Under the pieces are notes generated by a model that was not told the origin of the DNA, ran no database searches, and saw nothing but the letters and a program-made list of their open reading frames with translations. Positions 1 to 10,393 of a stretch of 64,000 bases of DNA are shown in pieces. Within the stretch, counting starts at the first letter, position 1, and each line of letters opens with the position of its first letter. The stretch covers positions 75,470-139,469 of the forward strand of contig NZ_JACSPO010000002.1 in the NCBI RefSeq assembly GCF_014837105.1, read 5' to 3'. Position numbers and translations under genes: made by a program. Origin of the DNA: Oceanitalea stevensii. GTDB taxonomy: Bacteria; Actinomycetota; Actinomycetes; Actinomycetales; Actinomycetaceae.

Positions 1-31
1 CCCGCCCGCCCCCCCCCCCCCCCCCCCCCCC
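1..31. other. Near-pure poly-C tract at the window edge
   Basis: Apart from a single G at position 4 and another at position 8, the first 31 bases are all C. The tract interrupts the SDR reading frame just where the family would read a Ser-Gly-Pro segment followed by the catalytic Tyr region. A coding run of some eight glycines is not expected there. This looks like a contig-end or base-calling artefact (poly-G reads) rather than biology. Confidence 0.75.
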
Positions 32-492
32 GGGTCCCGACACGGAGGAGACGTTGACGATCCGGCCGTAGCCAGCAGCCTGCATGAGGCGCACGACGGC
101 GCGGGTCATGAGGAACGTCGTCATGAGGTTCCGGTCCAGGGAGGCGTGCCAGTGGTCCAGGGAGAGCCGGCCGGCCGCCCCCGAGGCGTACGAGCCGGAC
201 ACGGCAGTCATCCCGGCGTTGTTGACGAGGATGTCCACGCCGCCGAAGGCGTCCAGTGCGCACGCGACGACGGCGTCCACGCCGCCCTGGTCGGTGAGGT
301 CGGCGACCACTCCTTCCGCGTCGATGCCCTGGGCCCGCAGCTCCGAGACTCGCCGGAAGATGCGGTTCGTCGTCGACGTGATCACCACCCGACGTCCGCC
401 GGCACACCGAGGAGACGTGCCGCTGCGAAACCGATTCCCTGCGTGCTTCCCGCGCCGGTGACGATGGCGACCCGCTGCCTCTGCGTGCTCAT
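1..492 (-). pseudogene. SDR-family oxidoreductase, frameshifted and cut by the window edge
   Basis: Starting at ATG 492, the protein opens with a classical SDR N terminus (VAIVTGAGSTQGIGFAAA, TGxxxGxG cofactor loop). That frame stops at 382-384. The adjacent frame continues the same fold: VVITSTT, then VADLTDQGG, the NNAG motif (DILVNNAGM), and IVNVSSVSG before the poly-C edge. One missing base near 388-398 explains this, so it is either a sequencing error or a real lesion. The SDR fold is certain, but substrate is unknown and the YxxxK catalytic part lies outside the window. The start overlaps the upstream gene by ATGA, implying translational coupling. Confidence 0.7.
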
Positions 493-1055
493 GGTGACAC
501 CTTCCGTTGTTGTGGCACTGCCGCGCCGTCGTCGGGGTCCTCGCCTCCGCCTGCGTCGAACTGAGCCATGACCAGGGCGGCCGTGCTCGCGAACCCGGAC
601 GCGAGGAGGAGGAGCAGCGAGGGGACGAACTCGGCGGGTCGCGGAACCCACCCGCCGAGCGCCCAGGGCAGGACCATGGCGGCCAGGACCGCTGCGCTCG
701 TCACCCACTCGTTGATCACGAACGCGTGGGACATCCCGGACCTGCCACCGGCCAGCGTGCGACGTCCCGTCTCGACGGTCAGCACGACGAGGACCGTGCC
801 GAGGACGGCGAACGTGATCGCGCCCCAGAGCCGGTCCGTCGCCGCCAGGAAGAGCGGGACGAACAGCGGGATCGAGTAGGCGGTGAAGACCCATCGCGTG
901 CCGGACCGGAGGTACACGTCCGTGGCACGGGAAGCGGTCATCCGGCGGTGCATGCTGGAGTCGATGTAGAAGAACACCCCGACGATGAAGGTTCCCAGGA
1001 GCGTGCCGGACACCCCAGCCAGGCTCAGCAGGAACTCCTGGTCCACCGCGGTCAT
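489..1055 (-). CDS. Hypothetical multi-pass membrane protein
   Basis: 188 aa with about four hydrophobic segments: near residues 8-30 (SLAGVSGTLLGTFIVGVFFYI), 55-73, 78-97 and 110-160. A short acidic C-terminal tail (GGGEDPDDG) follows. No catalytic motif is recognisable. Codon use is typical of the neighbours (strong G/C third positions), which supports a real gene. The stop codon overlaps the ATG of the downstream SDR gene (ATGA), so the two are likely co-translated. Function unknown; the family was not recognised. Confidence 0.7.
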   Translation of the reverse strand: MTAVDQEFLLSLAGVSGTLLGTFIVGVFFYIDSSMHRRMTASRATDVYLRSGTRWVFTAYSIPLFVPLFLAATDRLWGAITFAVLGTVLVVLTVETGRRTLAGGRSGMSHAFVINEWVTSAAVLAAMVLPWALGGWVPRPAEFVPSLLLLLASGFASTAALVMAQFDAGGGEDPDDGAAVPQQRKVSP

Positions 1056-1139
1056 GAGCGTTCCCCCTCTGTCTGGGCGACTCGCCGGGCACAGCGCGAC
1101 GCGCTGTGGGGTCCGGTCCTGCTCGTCACCCGCACGGCG

Positions 1140-1523
1140 TCACCGAACTCGAGGTCGCGGCCCGATCCGGCCGAGATGCGTATGGGTGAAGCCCTCGTCG
1201 AGCTTGAGTCCGTAACCGAGCGCTCGGTCGACCGCGACGTGGAAGGCCCAGCACGCCGCGACGAGGAGGAGCCAGACCACCCGGTGGTCCGCGACGAGCA
1301 GGGCGAGGTACAGCGCCGACGTCATCGCCGGACCGGCGTAGCTGTGGACCGCGTTGTACGAGACTGCACCGGCACGTGAGCCACGGAGGTACCCGACGGC
1401 GGAGAGGTCGAAGAGGAGGAAGGCGGCGAGGAGCAGCCACCACGGCTGCCCGAGGGCCACCATCGCGAGAAGGATCGCGACGGCGACGGCAGCGTTCTCG
1501 ACTCGCTGGACCGTCATGGCCAT
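1140..1523 (-). CDS. DUF4260-family membrane protein
   Basis: 127 aa from ATG 1523, preceded by a GTGAGGAC ribosome site. The DUF4260 hallmarks are visible: a first hydrophobic helix, then DLSAVGYLRG, a YNAVHSY segment, further helices, the DRALGYGLK motif and a THTHLGRIG end. Function in this family is not established. An in-frame ATG at 1634 has an even better ribosome site (GGAGAGGAG) and would add 37 polar residues before the first helix. The family usually starts close to the first helix, so 1523 is preferred, but the upstream start is credible. Confidence 0.75.
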   Translation of the reverse strand: MAMTVQRVENAAVAVAILLAMVALGQPWWLLLAAFLLFDLSAVGYLRGSRAGAVSYNAVHSYAGPAMTSALYLALLVADHRVVWLLLVAACWAFHVAVDRALGYGLKLDEGFTHTHLGRIGPRPRVR

Positions 1524-1863
1524 GTCAGTCCTCACCACCGGGACCTCGCCGCCCCTGTCGGGTGGTCCACCGCGGCTGCTCACGCGGCCGGCATCGACGA
1601 CCTGCCGGTCGATCCCGGGCTCAAGGGTACGCATCGAAGGCTCCTCTCCGCCGTCGCAGCCCGCCACGTCCACGTCGATCCGTCCCGGAGCTCCGTGTGC
1701 AGGAGAACCAGGTGGACCGAGGCGACGGCGGTGCGTGCAGGGCCCGGACGGTCCGCTTGCCGCCGGCTCCTGAGATCCCTCAGGCTCGCACCGGTGGCAG
1801 GCCCTTCGCGTCGGTAGAAGCCCCTTAGAACGTGATCGCGCGGATCGCGCTCGCCCGGGTCCC
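1524..1863. other. Intergenic spacer, no convincing gene
   Basis: This 340-base stretch lies between the DUF4260 gene and the P-loop gene, both on the minus strand. Open frames here lack a plausible protein and have poor codon use. The only possible coding content is the optional N-terminal extension of the DUF4260 gene back to ATG 1634. The remainder probably holds the promoter of that gene; I see no clear -35/-10 pair or terminator. Confidence 0.5.
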
Positions 1864-2448
1864 TCAGTGGTCACCCGCACGAGACCCGACCGCTGCCCGG
1901 AGCGGTCCGTCCACCCAGCGGGTGACCTCCCTCGGCGAGCGGAGGCGGACGACGACGAGGTGAGGAGCATGCTCCTCGAGCTGCGGCACCCGGACGCGGA
2001 GCTTGCCGCGGGTGTGCACAGCCCAGCGCACGACGTGCTCGCGGTCGGTGAGGACCGTCCACAGCGGTGGCTCCACGTTGCCGTTCCACAGCTCCTCCCG
2101 GCGCACCCGGCGCCCGACCGTGCGGCGCAGCAGGCGGGGAAGGGTGACGGTGGTGAAGGGCAGGTCGAGCCAGACGAGGAGGTCGGCACGCGCGGCGAGG
2201 ATCGGACGGGCCTCGGAGTACTGCCACTCGGTGGTCCAGGCGTCCTGGGCGGCGAACGCACGGACGTCGTCGAGGAACTCCGTCCGCGGCACCCAGCCGG
2301 GACCGTGGAAGAGCGCGTCGATCTCCGTGTGCGGGGCACCGACGAGGGAGCCGACCCGCCGCGCGAGCGTCGTCTTGCCGGCACCCGACACCCCCGCCAC
2401 CAGGACCCGCCGGGGACGGCGCGGGAGGGGGTCGTCGTGGCGCAGCAC
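1864..2448 (-). CDS. P-loop NTPase, adenylate-kinase-like (AAA family)
   Basis: 194 aa from GTG 2448. A Walker A motif GVSGAGKTT lies about 15-25 residues in, followed by an acidic helix (HTEIDALFHGPGW) and LLVWLDLPF, a Walker-B-like strand. LLRRTVGRR and the WNGNVEP loop suggest a nucleotide/nucleoside-kinase-like lid. This arrangement matches small topology-modulation/FlaR-like or shikimate-kinase-like P-loop proteins of unknown substrate. The GTG start is chosen because no ATG precedes the P-loop in frame, although the ribosome site is weak. The downstream end of the SDR gene (2487) is 38 bases away on the same strand. Confidence 0.75.
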   Translation of the reverse strand: MLRHDDPLPRRPRRVLVAGVSGAGKTTLARRVGSLVGAPHTEIDALFHGPGWVPRTEFLDDVRAFAAQDAWTTEWQYSEARPILAARADLLVWLDLPFTTVTLPRLLRRTVGRRVRREELWNGNVEPPLWTVLTDREHVVRWAVHTRGKLRVRVPQLEEHAPHLVVVRLRSPREVTRWVDGPLRAAVGSRAGDH

Positions 2449-2486
2449 GCCCGGAATGCTACGCGGCGGGCCGTCGGGTGGGGAGG

Positions 2487-3326
2487 CTAGCCCTCGGCGC
2501 CGGCCATGAGCTGCCCGAAGTACTCCCCGACCGTCGCGTCGGCCCAGCTCCAGGCGTCCTCCCCGCGGAGCACGACGTCGCTGCCTCCGTCGCAGTAGAT
2601 GGTCTGCCCCGCGCAGTGGCTGTTCTCCACGGACGTCAGCCAGATGCACAGGTTGGCGATCGACTCGGGGGGCTGGTGGTAGTTCAGCGGCATCGGCACG
2701 ACGGCGTCGACGAAGGCGGTGGACTCGGGCGACGCGAGGAGCTCCTCGGTCATCGGCGTGGTGACGATGCCCGGCCCGACGGCGTTGAGCGGGATCCCCG
2801 CGCCGGCCCACTCCGCCGTGACGGACTGTGCCCGCACCCAGCGGGAGATCGCCCGCTTGGACGAGGCGTAGATGAGGTTGCCGGTCTGCGGGTCCGCCGC
2901 CAGCTGCTCGGCGATCTCCCGGGCGGTGGCCTCGTCCGCGCCGAGGAGGGCCTCGACGAGCGGCGGGCAGTTCGGCTGCAGCGAGGACATCGAGCTGACG
3001 ACGACGGCCCGGGGGGCCTCGGACTGCGCCAGCGTGGGTCGCAGCGCGGTGAGGAGCTCGGTGACGCCGTAGTAGTTGACCGACACCGTGAGCGCGCTCG
3101 GCAGCGAGACCCCGGCCGAGGCGATCACCGCGTCGACCCTCCCGCCGGTGGCCTCGAGCACCGCGGCGACCGCCTCCTGGCGCCCGGCCGGCGTCGAGAG
3201 GTCCGCGGTGACGTCCGAGCCGCGCAGGTCGACCCCCACGACGGTCGCTCCCGCCTCACGCAGCAGTCGCGCGGCCGTGGCGCCGATGCCTGAGCCGGCG
3301 CCGGTGATGACGTAGGTGCGAGCCAT
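2487..3326 (-). CDS. SDR-family oxidoreductase
   Basis: 279 aa from ATG 3326 with a strong GGAGGATCCC ribosome site. The protein is a short-chain dehydrogenase: the cofactor loop TGAGSGIG lies at residues 7-14, VDLRGSDV at the end of strand 2 favours NADP/NAD binding, ASAGVS replaces NNAG, VVVSSMSS carries the catalytic Ser, and YASSK the Tyr/Lys pair. The C terminus GQTIYCDGGSD is typical of the SDR dimer interface. YASSKRAISRWVR and the overall pattern resemble 3-alpha-hydroxysteroid dehydrogenase-like or carbonyl reductase members, but substrate cannot be assigned. A terminator separates it from the nrd operon. Confidence 0.88.
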   Translation of the reverse strand: MARTYVITGAGSGIGATAARLLREAGATVVGVDLRGSDVTADLSTPAGRQEAVAAVLEATGGRVDAVIASAGVSLPSALTVSVNYYGVTELLTALRPTLAQSEAPRAVVVSSMSSLQPNCPPLVEALLGADEATAREIAEQLAADPQTGNLIYASSKRAISRWVRAQSVTAEWAGAGIPLNAVGPGIVTTPMTEELLASPESTAFVDAVVPMPLNYHQPPESIANLCIWLTSVENSHCAGQTIYCDGGSDVVLRGEDAWSWADATVGEYFGQLMAGAEG

Positions 3327-3416
3327 GGGATCCTCCGATGTTCGGTGTGGTCCCCACTCTTGCGGACCGGGGGCGCCCGAACGACGGCCGAAGGTCCCGC
3401 GCTCCCCTCCCGGAAA

Positions 3417-3457
3417 CACCGAGAGCTGGACTGCGCGCGGCAGTCCAGCTCTCGGTG
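3417..3457 (-). terminator. Rho-independent-type terminator after nrdF
   Basis: A perfect 18-bp inverted repeat (3417-3434 with 3440-3457) and a 5-base loop lie 12 bases beyond the nrdF stop. It probably ends the nrdHIE-F transcript before the SDR gene. The flanking T-run is poor, as is usual in high-GC Actinobacteria. Confidence 0.85.
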
Positions 3458-3469
3458 ACCGGGCTGGGT

Positions 3470-5247
<1,778 letters not shown>

Positions 5248-5257
5248 GGCATCACAC

Positions 5258-7381
5258 CTACAACGTGCAGCTGACGCAGTTTTCCACTTCCGTCCCCTGA
5301 AGCGCCATCTGCCGCAGGCGGATGTAGTAGAGGGTCTTGATGCCCTTGCGCCAGGCGTAGATCTGCGCCTTGTTGAGGTCGCGCGTGGTGACGGTGTCCT
5401 TGAAGAAGAGCGTCAGCGACAGGCCCTGGTCCACGTGCTGCGTGGCCGCGGCGTAGGTGTCGATGATCTTCTCGGGACCGATCTCGTACGCGTCCTCGTA
5501 GTACTCGAGGTTGTCGTTGGTCATGTAGGGCGCCGGGTAGTACACGCGCCCGAGCTTGCCCTCCTTGCGGATCTCGATCTTCGACACGATCGGGTGGATC
5601 GAGGAGGTCGAGTTGTTGATGTAGGAGATCGAGCCGGTGGGCGGGACGGCCTGGAGGTTCTGGTTGTACAGGCCGTGCTCCTTCACCGAGGCGGCCAGCG
5701 CGCGCCAGTCCTCCTGCGTGGGGATGTGGACGCCGGCGAAGAGCTCACGCACCCGCTCGGTCTGCGGCACCCACTCCTGCTCGGTGTACTTGGTGAAGAA
5801 CTCACCGCTCGCGTAGGCGGAGCGCTCGAAGCCCGCGAAGGACCGGCCCCGCTCGATCGCCAGCTTGTTCGACGCGCTGATCGCGTGGAAGGCCACCGTG
5901 TAGAAGTAGATGTTGGTGAAGTCGATGCCCTCCTCCGAGCCGTAGTACACCCGCTCGCGGGCGAGGTAGCCGTGGAGGTTCATCTGGCCCAGGCCGATGG
6001 CGTGGGACTCGTCGTTGCCCTTCTGGATCGAGGGCACCGAGGTGATGTGCGTCTGGTCGGAGACCGCAGTCAGCGCGCGGACGGCCGTGCTGATCGTCTT
6101 GCCCAGGTCCGGGGAGTCCATCGCCTTGGCGATGTTGAGCGAGCCGAGGTTGCACGAGATGTCCTTGCCGACCTCCGCGTAGGAGAGGTCGTCGTTGAAC
6201 GACGACGGCGTGGACACCTGGAGGATCTCCGAGCACAGGTTCGACATGCTGATCCGGCCGTCGATCGGGTTCGCGGCGTTGACCGTGTCCTCGAACATCA
6301 CGTACGGGTAGCCGGACTCGAACTGGATCTCGGCGATCGTCTGGAAGAAGTCGCGCGCCTTGATCGACGTCTTCTTGATGCGGTCGTCGGCGACCATCTC
6401 GTCGTACTTCTCCGTCACGCTGATCTCGGAGAAGGGAACCCCGTAGACCCGCTCGACGTCGTACGGCGAGAACAGGTACATGTCGGCGTTCGTCTTGGCG
6501 AGCTCGAAGGTGACGTCGGGGACGACGACGCCGAGCGAGAGGGTCTTGATGCGGATCTTCTCGTCCGCGTTCTCCCGCTTGGTGTCGAGGAACTTCATGA
6601 TGTCGGGGTGGTGGGCGTTGAGGTACACCGCACCGGCACCCTGACGCGCCCCGAGCTGGTTGGCGTAGGAGAAGGAGTCCTCGAGGAGCTTCATCACGGG
6701 GATGACGCCGGAGGACTGGTTCTGGATGCGCTTGATCGGCGCACCCGCCTCACGGAGGTTGGTCAGCGAGAGGGCGACCCCACCGCCACGCTTGGAGAGC
6801 TGGAGCGCGGAGTTGATGCCGCGGGCGATCGACTCCATGTTGTCCTCGGTGCGCAGGAGGAAGCAGGAGACGAGCTCGCCGCGCGAGGACTTGCCGGCGT
6901 TGAGGAAGGTCGGCGTGGCCGGCTGGAACCGTCCGGAGATGACCTCCTCGACGATGTCGAGCGCCACCTGCTCGTCCCCGGCCGCGAGCGCGAGGGCCAC
7001 CATGACGACCCGGTCCTCGAAGCGCTCGAGGTAGGTCTTCCCGTCGAAGCTCTTGAGCGTGTACGACGTGTAGTACTTGAAGGCGCCGAGGAAGGACTCG
7101 AAGCGGAAGTCGAGGGAGTCGGCGAACTGCCAGACCCGGTCCAGGAACTCCGGGGAGTACTGCTCGAGCACCTCCTTCTCGTAGTAGCCCTCCTCGACGA
7201 GGTAGCGCAGGCGCTCCGCGACGCTGGGGAACGTGACGGTGCTCGGCTCGACGTGCTGACGGAAGTACGCGTCGACGGCCTGCCTGTCGGCGTCGAACTG
7301 GATGTTCCCGTCGGCGTCGTAGAGGTTGAGCATCGCGTTGAGGGCGTGGTAGTCGAGCTCCGGAGCCGCGCCCTGCGTCAT
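5258..7381 (-). CDS. nrdE: Class Ib ribonucleotide reductase, alpha subunit
   Basis: 707 aa from ATG 7381. NrdE reduces ribonucleoside diphosphates using the radical passed from NrdF, with electrons from NrdH. Visible landmarks are [14 protein letters not shown] at the N terminus without an ATP-cone domain, [13 protein letters not shown] and ELVSCFLL (active-site Cys), [23 protein letters not shown], and the C-terminal redox pair CVSC in the last eight residues. The ATG overlaps the nrdI stop (ATGA), which decides this start. A TTG at 7408 would add nine residues ([12 protein letters not shown]) also seen in some homologues and cannot be excluded. The next gene downstream is the homing endonuclease, not nrdF. 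Confidence 0.97.
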   Translation of the reverse strand: MTQGAAPELDYHALNAMLNLYDADGNIQFDADRQAVDAYFRQHVEPSTVTFPSVAERLRYLVEEGYYEKEVLEQYSPEFLDRVWQFADSLDFRFESFLGAFKYYTSYTLKSFDGKTYLERFEDRVVMVALALAAGDEQVALDIVEEVISGRFQPATPTFLNAGKSSRGELVSCFLLRTEDNMESIARGINSALQLSKRGGGVALSLTNLREAGAPIKRIQNQSSGVIPVMKLLEDSFSYANQLGARQGAGAVYLNAHHPDIMKFLDTKRENADEKIRIKTLSLGVVVPDVTFELAKTNADMYLFSPYDVERVYGVPFSEISVTEKYDEMVADDRIKKTSIKARDFFQTIAEIQFESGYPYVMFEDTVNAANPIDGRISMSNLCSEILQVSTPSSFNDDLSYAEVGKDISCNLGSLNIAKAMDSPDLGKTISTAVRALTAVSDQTHITSVPSIQKGNDESHAIGLGQMNLHGYLARERVYYGSEEGIDFTNIYFYTVAFHAISASNKLAIERGRSFAGFERSAYASGEFFTKYTEQEWVPQTERVRELFAGVHIPTQEDWRALAASVKEHGLYNQNLQAVPPTGSISYINNSTSSIHPIVSKIEIRKEGKLGRVYYPAPYMTNDNLEYYEDAYEIGPEKIIDTYAAATQHVDQGLSLTLFFKDTVTTRDLNKAQIYAWRKGIKTLYYIRLRQMALQGTEVENCVSCTL

Positions 7382-7794
7382 GCCGATATCAGTGACCGTT
7401 GCTGCCAAAACTGTCCCAATCCCTCATGGACGCGCGAGACGTCCTCTGCTGTTCCGAGTAGTTCGAACCTGTACAGGTAGGGCACCTGGAGCTTCGCGGC
7501 GATGATGTCGCCGGCGATGCAGTAGGCGGTGCCGAAGTTCGTGTTCCCTGCCGCGATGACCGCGCGGCACAGCCGGCGGTTGTCGACGTCGTTGAGGAAC
7601 TTGATGACCTGGCGGGGCACTGCCCCGCGCTGGTTGCCGCCCCCGTAGGTCGGCACGATGAGCACGTACTCCTCATCCACGGTGAGGAAGGGCTCCGTCG
7701 GCCGCAGCGGGATGCGGTGCGCCTCCAGGCCCAGCCGCTCCACGAAGCGGTGCGTGTTCTGGGAGGCCGACGAGAAGTAGACGAGGTTTCCCAT
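7378..7794 (-). CDS. nrdI: Class Ib RNR flavodoxin-like protein NrdI
   Basis: 138 aa from ATG 7794. NrdI is the flavodoxin-like protein that generates the oxidant for Mn-NrdF cofactor assembly. The FMN phosphate loop is [11 protein letters not shown] at residues 7-17; VPTYGGG and AAGNTNFG match the other FMN loops. It sits second in the operon and overlaps nrdE by four bases (ATGA), so the two are translationally coupled. Confidence 0.95.
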   Translation of the reverse strand: MGNLVYFSSASQNTHRFVERLGLEAHRIPLRPTEPFLTVDEEYVLIVPTYGGGNQRGAVPRQVIKFLNDVDNRRLCRAVIAAGNTNFGTAYCIAGDIIAAKLQVPYLYRFELLGTAEDVSRVHEGLGQFWQQRSLISA

Positions 7795-7844
7795 GTCACC
7801 CCCTCGGGAGTCGGTTGCGTCGCCGGGCCGGGGCCCGGCTGGTC

Positions 7845-7879
7845 TCGGCCGGGTCGCCGGGTGAGGGCGACCCGGCCGA
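7845..7879 (-). other. Strong hairpin in the nrdH-nrdI spacer
   Basis: A perfect 14-bp inverted repeat (7845-7858 with 7866-7879) and 7-base loop lie 10 bases beyond the nrdH stop. It has no T-run. It could partly terminate or stabilise the nrdH message, which is needed in different amount from nrdI-E-F; this is inferred from position only. Confidence 0.55.
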
Positions 7880-7889
7880 AGTCTGTGGG

Positions 7890-8135
7890 TCAGACCGCGA
7901 CGGAGGCGGCCTGCGCCGCCAGCGCCTTGATCTTGTCGGGCCGGAAGCCCGACCAGTGGTCGCCGTCGGCGAAGACCACGGGAGCCTGCTGGTAGCCGAG
8001 CGCCTTGACGGTCTCGAGCGCCTCGGCATCGGTGGAGATGTCGACGACCTCGTACTCCAGCCCCTGCTTGTTCAGCGCGCGGTAGGTGGCGTCGCACTGC
8101 ACACAGGACGGCTTGCTGAAGACGGTGATGCTCAT
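7890..8135 (-). CDS. nrdH: Glutaredoxin-like protein NrdH
   Basis: 81 aa, the usual NrdH length. The redox centre CVQC lies at residues 11-14 in [11 protein letters not shown], the TVFSKP strand opens the glutaredoxin fold, and QQAPVVF holds the cis-Pro. The [12 protein letters not shown] segment is the NrdH signature that confers thioredoxin-reductase dependence. First gene of the nrd operon. ATG 8135 follows a GGGGAG ribosome site. It reduces the C-terminal Cys pair of NrdE. Confidence 0.96.
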   Translation of the reverse strand: MSITVFSKPSCVQCDATYRALNKQGLEYEVVDISTDAEALETVKALGYQQAPVVFADGDHWSGFRPDKIKALAAQAASVAV

Positions 8136-8189
8136 CGGAGGATCTCCCCTCGGTTGCGGTTCCCCGCCGGCGGAGGCGGTGGAACGACA

Positions 8190-8206
8190 GGCGTGTAGTT
8201 CACTGG
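8190..8206 (-). promoter_or_regulatory. Possible second, degenerate NrdR box
   Basis: The sequence GCGTGTAGTTCACTGG lies about 30 bases (three helical turns) nearer nrdH than the better box. NrdR sites usually come in such pairs. It shares only GTGTAG/CACT elements with the consensus, so it is weak on its own. Confidence 0.35.
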
Positions 8207-8219
8207 ACGACTGGGCACG

Positions 8220-8235
8220 ACACTACACCTAGTGG
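8220..8235 (-). promoter_or_regulatory. NrdR box upstream of nrdH
   Basis: ACACTACACCTAGTGG is an inverted repeat (CACTA/TAGTG) close to the known NrdR-box consensus acaCwAtATaTwGtgt. It lies 85 bases upstream of the nrdH start, suggesting ATP/dATP-responsive repression of the nrd operon. No nrdR gene is in the window. Confidence 0.75.
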
Positions 8236-8282
8236 TCCGGCTTCGGAACAACCCCAAGGTGTTGTGTCGGCGAGTCGTGTTT

Positions 8283-8458
8283 TCGGCGTGTCATCCACAG
8301 CCCGCCGCGGTTTCTGTGCATCACGCTCCTCTTCCTGGGGACGGCCTGTGGAGCCCGTCGCGCCGCCTCGTCAGGCCCTGTCACCACCATCCCACCGAGC
8401 ACTGACATCGCCGGTGACGACCGCCTGTGCACACCCGTCCTCGGCGTGTCGTCCACAG
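8283..8458. repeat. Pair of 18-base direct repeats with DnaA-box-like cores
   Basis: Positions 8283-8300 and 8441-8458 agree at 17 of 18 bases (TCGGCGTGTCrTCCACAG, r = A then G) and are 158 bases apart in the same direction. Each contains TCrTCCACA, close to the actinobacterial DnaA box TTGTCCACA; a further TGTGGAGCC at 8347-8355 lies between them. They occupy the 438-base divergent region (8136-8573) between nrdH and luxS, which otherwise holds only the NrdR boxes and promoters. DnaA control of nrd is known in other bacteria, but here it is inferred. Confidence 0.55.
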
Positions 8459-8573
8459 GTGGTGGACAGAGCTGAGGACAACCGTCGAGATCGCCGTCAG
8501 CGCCGGAGCGGGTGGCGAAACCCACACGCACCTGCCGGAGACAGGCCCAGACCCATCGCCCATGATGGGAAGC

Positions 8574-9032
8574 GTGAGGAAGATGAACGTCGAGAGCTTC
8601 AACCTCGACCACCGAGCCGTGAAGGCGCCCTACGTGCGCGTGGCGGACGCCAAGACCCTGCCGGGCGGTGACACGCTCACCAAGTTCGACATCCGCTTCT
8701 GCCAGCCGAACGTCGACCACCTCGAGATGCCGGTCGTGCACTCCCTCGAGCACCTCATGGCCGAGCACATGCGCAGCCACACCGACGCCGTCGTCGACAT
8801 CTCGCCCATGGGCTGCCAGACCGGCTTCTACGCCCTCCTCCTGGAGACCGACCTCCCCGCCTTCCTCCCCCTGCTCGAGGCGACGCTCCGCGACGTCCTC
8901 GGCGCCGCGGAGGTGCCCGCCGCCAACGAGGTCCAGTGCGGCTGGGGCGCCAGCCACGACCTCGGCGGCGCACAGGACGCGGCCCGCGAGTTCCTCGACC
9001 GGCGCGACGAGTGGGAGCAGGTCCAGGCATGA
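8574..9032 (+). CDS. luxS: S-ribosylhomocysteine lyase LuxS
   Basis: 152 aa from GTG 8574. LuxS cleaves S-ribosylhomocysteine to homocysteine and the AI-2 precursor DPD. The diagnostic metal and catalytic residues are present: [10 protein letters not shown] opening, FCQPN, the [10 protein letters not shown] metal helix, PMGCQTGFY with the catalytic Cys, and the late Cys in CGWGASHDL that completes the metal site. Start choice is uncertain: ATG 8583 begins the conserved MNVESF but has the ribosome site only two bases away, and ATG 8562 is also in frame. The stop overlaps mtnN by ATGA. Confidence 0.95.
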   Translation: MRKMNVESFNLDHRAVKAPYVRVADAKTLPGGDTLTKFDIRFCQPNVDHLEMPVVHSLEHLMAEHMRSHTDAVVDISPMGCQTGFYALLLETDLPAFLPLLEATLRDVLGAAEVPAANEVQCGWGASHDLGGAQDAAREFLDRRDEWEQVQA

Positions 9033-9784
9033 GCGAGCTCTTCGGCGTCCCGGTCGCCCCCGGTGCCCCCCTCACGGCCCCGATCGCGACCGTCGACGCC
9101 GTCGTCGTCGCCGCCATGGACGAGGAGATCGCGCCCTACGAGCAGCGCGCGGACAGCCTGGCCCACCAGCGGCACGTCGGGATGGCGCGGTCCGTCATCG
9201 CAACCATCGGCGGACGCCAGCTGCTCCTCATCCGCTCGGGCATCGGCGGCGTCAACGCGGCGACCGCCACCGCCCTCGCCGTCCACGCCGTGCGCACCCC
9301 GCTCGTCGTCTCGACCGGGTCCGCCGGCGGCCTCGCCGACGGCGTGCGGGTGGGTGACGTCGTCGTCGGCGACGAGCACGCCTACGCCGGGGCCGACGCG
9401 ACCGCCTTCGGCTACGCCCTGGGCCAGATGCCCGGCATGCCCGCCACGTACCCGGCGGTCGACACCCTCGTCGACCGCGCGCGGAACCGTCCCGGCGTGC
9501 TCGTCGGCGCGATGATCTCCGGTGACTCCTTCGTCGACGCCCGTACCGTCGACGCGCACCGGGCGACCTTCCCGCGAGCGCTCACGGCGGACATGGAGAC
9601 CACGGCCATCGCCCAGGTCTGCTACTCCTTCGGCATCCCCTACCTCGCGGTGCGGGGCGTGTCCGACCTGTGCGGGCCCACCGCCGGTGACGACTTCCGC
9701 CTCGCCGTCGACGACGTCGCCGCCCTGGCCGCCGACGTCGTCCTCGACCTCCTCGACGTCCCCGCCCCCGTCCTCAACGGCTGA
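9029..9784 (+). CDS. mtnN: 5'-methylthioadenosine/S-adenosylhomocysteine nucleosidase
   Basis: 251 aa from ATG 9029. The enzyme removes adenine from S-adenosylhomocysteine (and MTA), making the substrate of LuxS. It shows the purine-nucleoside phosphorylase-like fold: [13 protein letters not shown] with the acid residue, [42 protein letters not shown] (ribose-binding Met-Glu) and VRGVSDLCG with the catalytic Asp. It overlaps luxS by four bases, so the two consecutive steps are encoded as one coupled unit. Confidence 0.95.
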   Translation: MSELFGVPVAPGAPLTAPIATVDAVVVAAMDEEIAPYEQRADSLAHQRHVGMARSVIATIGGRQLLLIRSGIGGVNAATATALAVHAVRTPLVVSTGSAGGLADGVRVGDVVVGDEHAYAGADATAFGYALGQMPGMPATYPAVDTLVDRARNRPGVLVGAMISGDSFVDARTVDAHRATFPRALTADMETTAIAQVCYSFGIPYLAVRGVSDLCGPTAGDDFRLAVDDVAALAADVVLDLLDVPAPVLNG

Positions 9785-9840
9785 CCCGCGACCGCTCCGC
9801 CTTCGGTGGTGGGCGGCGGGGCCGACCGTAGGATCGGGAC

Positions 9841-10320
9841 GTGCTCACCTCCTGGTCCGCGCTGCTCCCGGTCATCGGCGTCATCGTCGTGCTCGCGGCG
9901 GGCGTCACGGTGGTCGTCGTGCTCCTCGTGCGGCGCAGCAGCAGTCAGCCGGGCCGGCTCGGACCTGTCGCCGCCCCGGGCCAGGCCGAGCGCAACGCGG
10001 CCGCCGGCCGCCTCGTCCACGAGCTCGACGACGCCGTCGCCCGGGCAGGCACCTCACTGCACTTCGCCCGGCTCCAGCTGAGCTCCGACGCCCCCGAGGA
10101 GCTGGCCGCCGCCGTCGAGGAGGCGCGGGCGAGCTCGGCGGCCCTCGCCGCCACCCTGGCCGGCACCCGCGACGGTGCGGCGCACGGCCCGGCCGGCACG
10201 GAGGTCGCCGGGCGCCTCACGTCCGCGCTCGCCCGGGCGGAGAGCGCCCACAGCCGGATCGCCGCAGCGGAGGCACGCGTGGTCGAGGAGACCCGCCGGC
10301 TGGAGCCCCCCGCGCGCTGA
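9841..10320 (+). CDS. Membrane-anchored coiled-coil hypothetical protein
   Basis: 159 aa from GTG 9841. One N-terminal transmembrane helix (about residues 8-30) is followed by RRSSSQ and a long Ala/Glu/Arg-rich region predicted to be helical and likely coiled coil (EELAAAVEEARASSAAL and similar). No enzymatic motif. It begins 56 bases after mtnN in the same direction and may share its transcript. Function unknown. G/C third positions fit a genuine gene. Confidence 0.65.
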   Translation: MLTSWSALLPVIGVIVVLAAGVTVVVVLLVRRSSSQPGRLGPVAAPGQAERNAAAGRLVHELDDAVARAGTSLHFARLQLSSDAPEELAAAVEEARASSAALAATLAGTRDGAAHGPAGTEVAGRLTSALARAESAHSRIAAAEARVVEETRRLEPPAR

Positions 10321-10393
10321 CGCCTCCTCGTGCCCCCGCCACGGCCCCTCGGTACTGTCGCCGCAGGACCCCTGACGACGGAAGGACGCCCCC

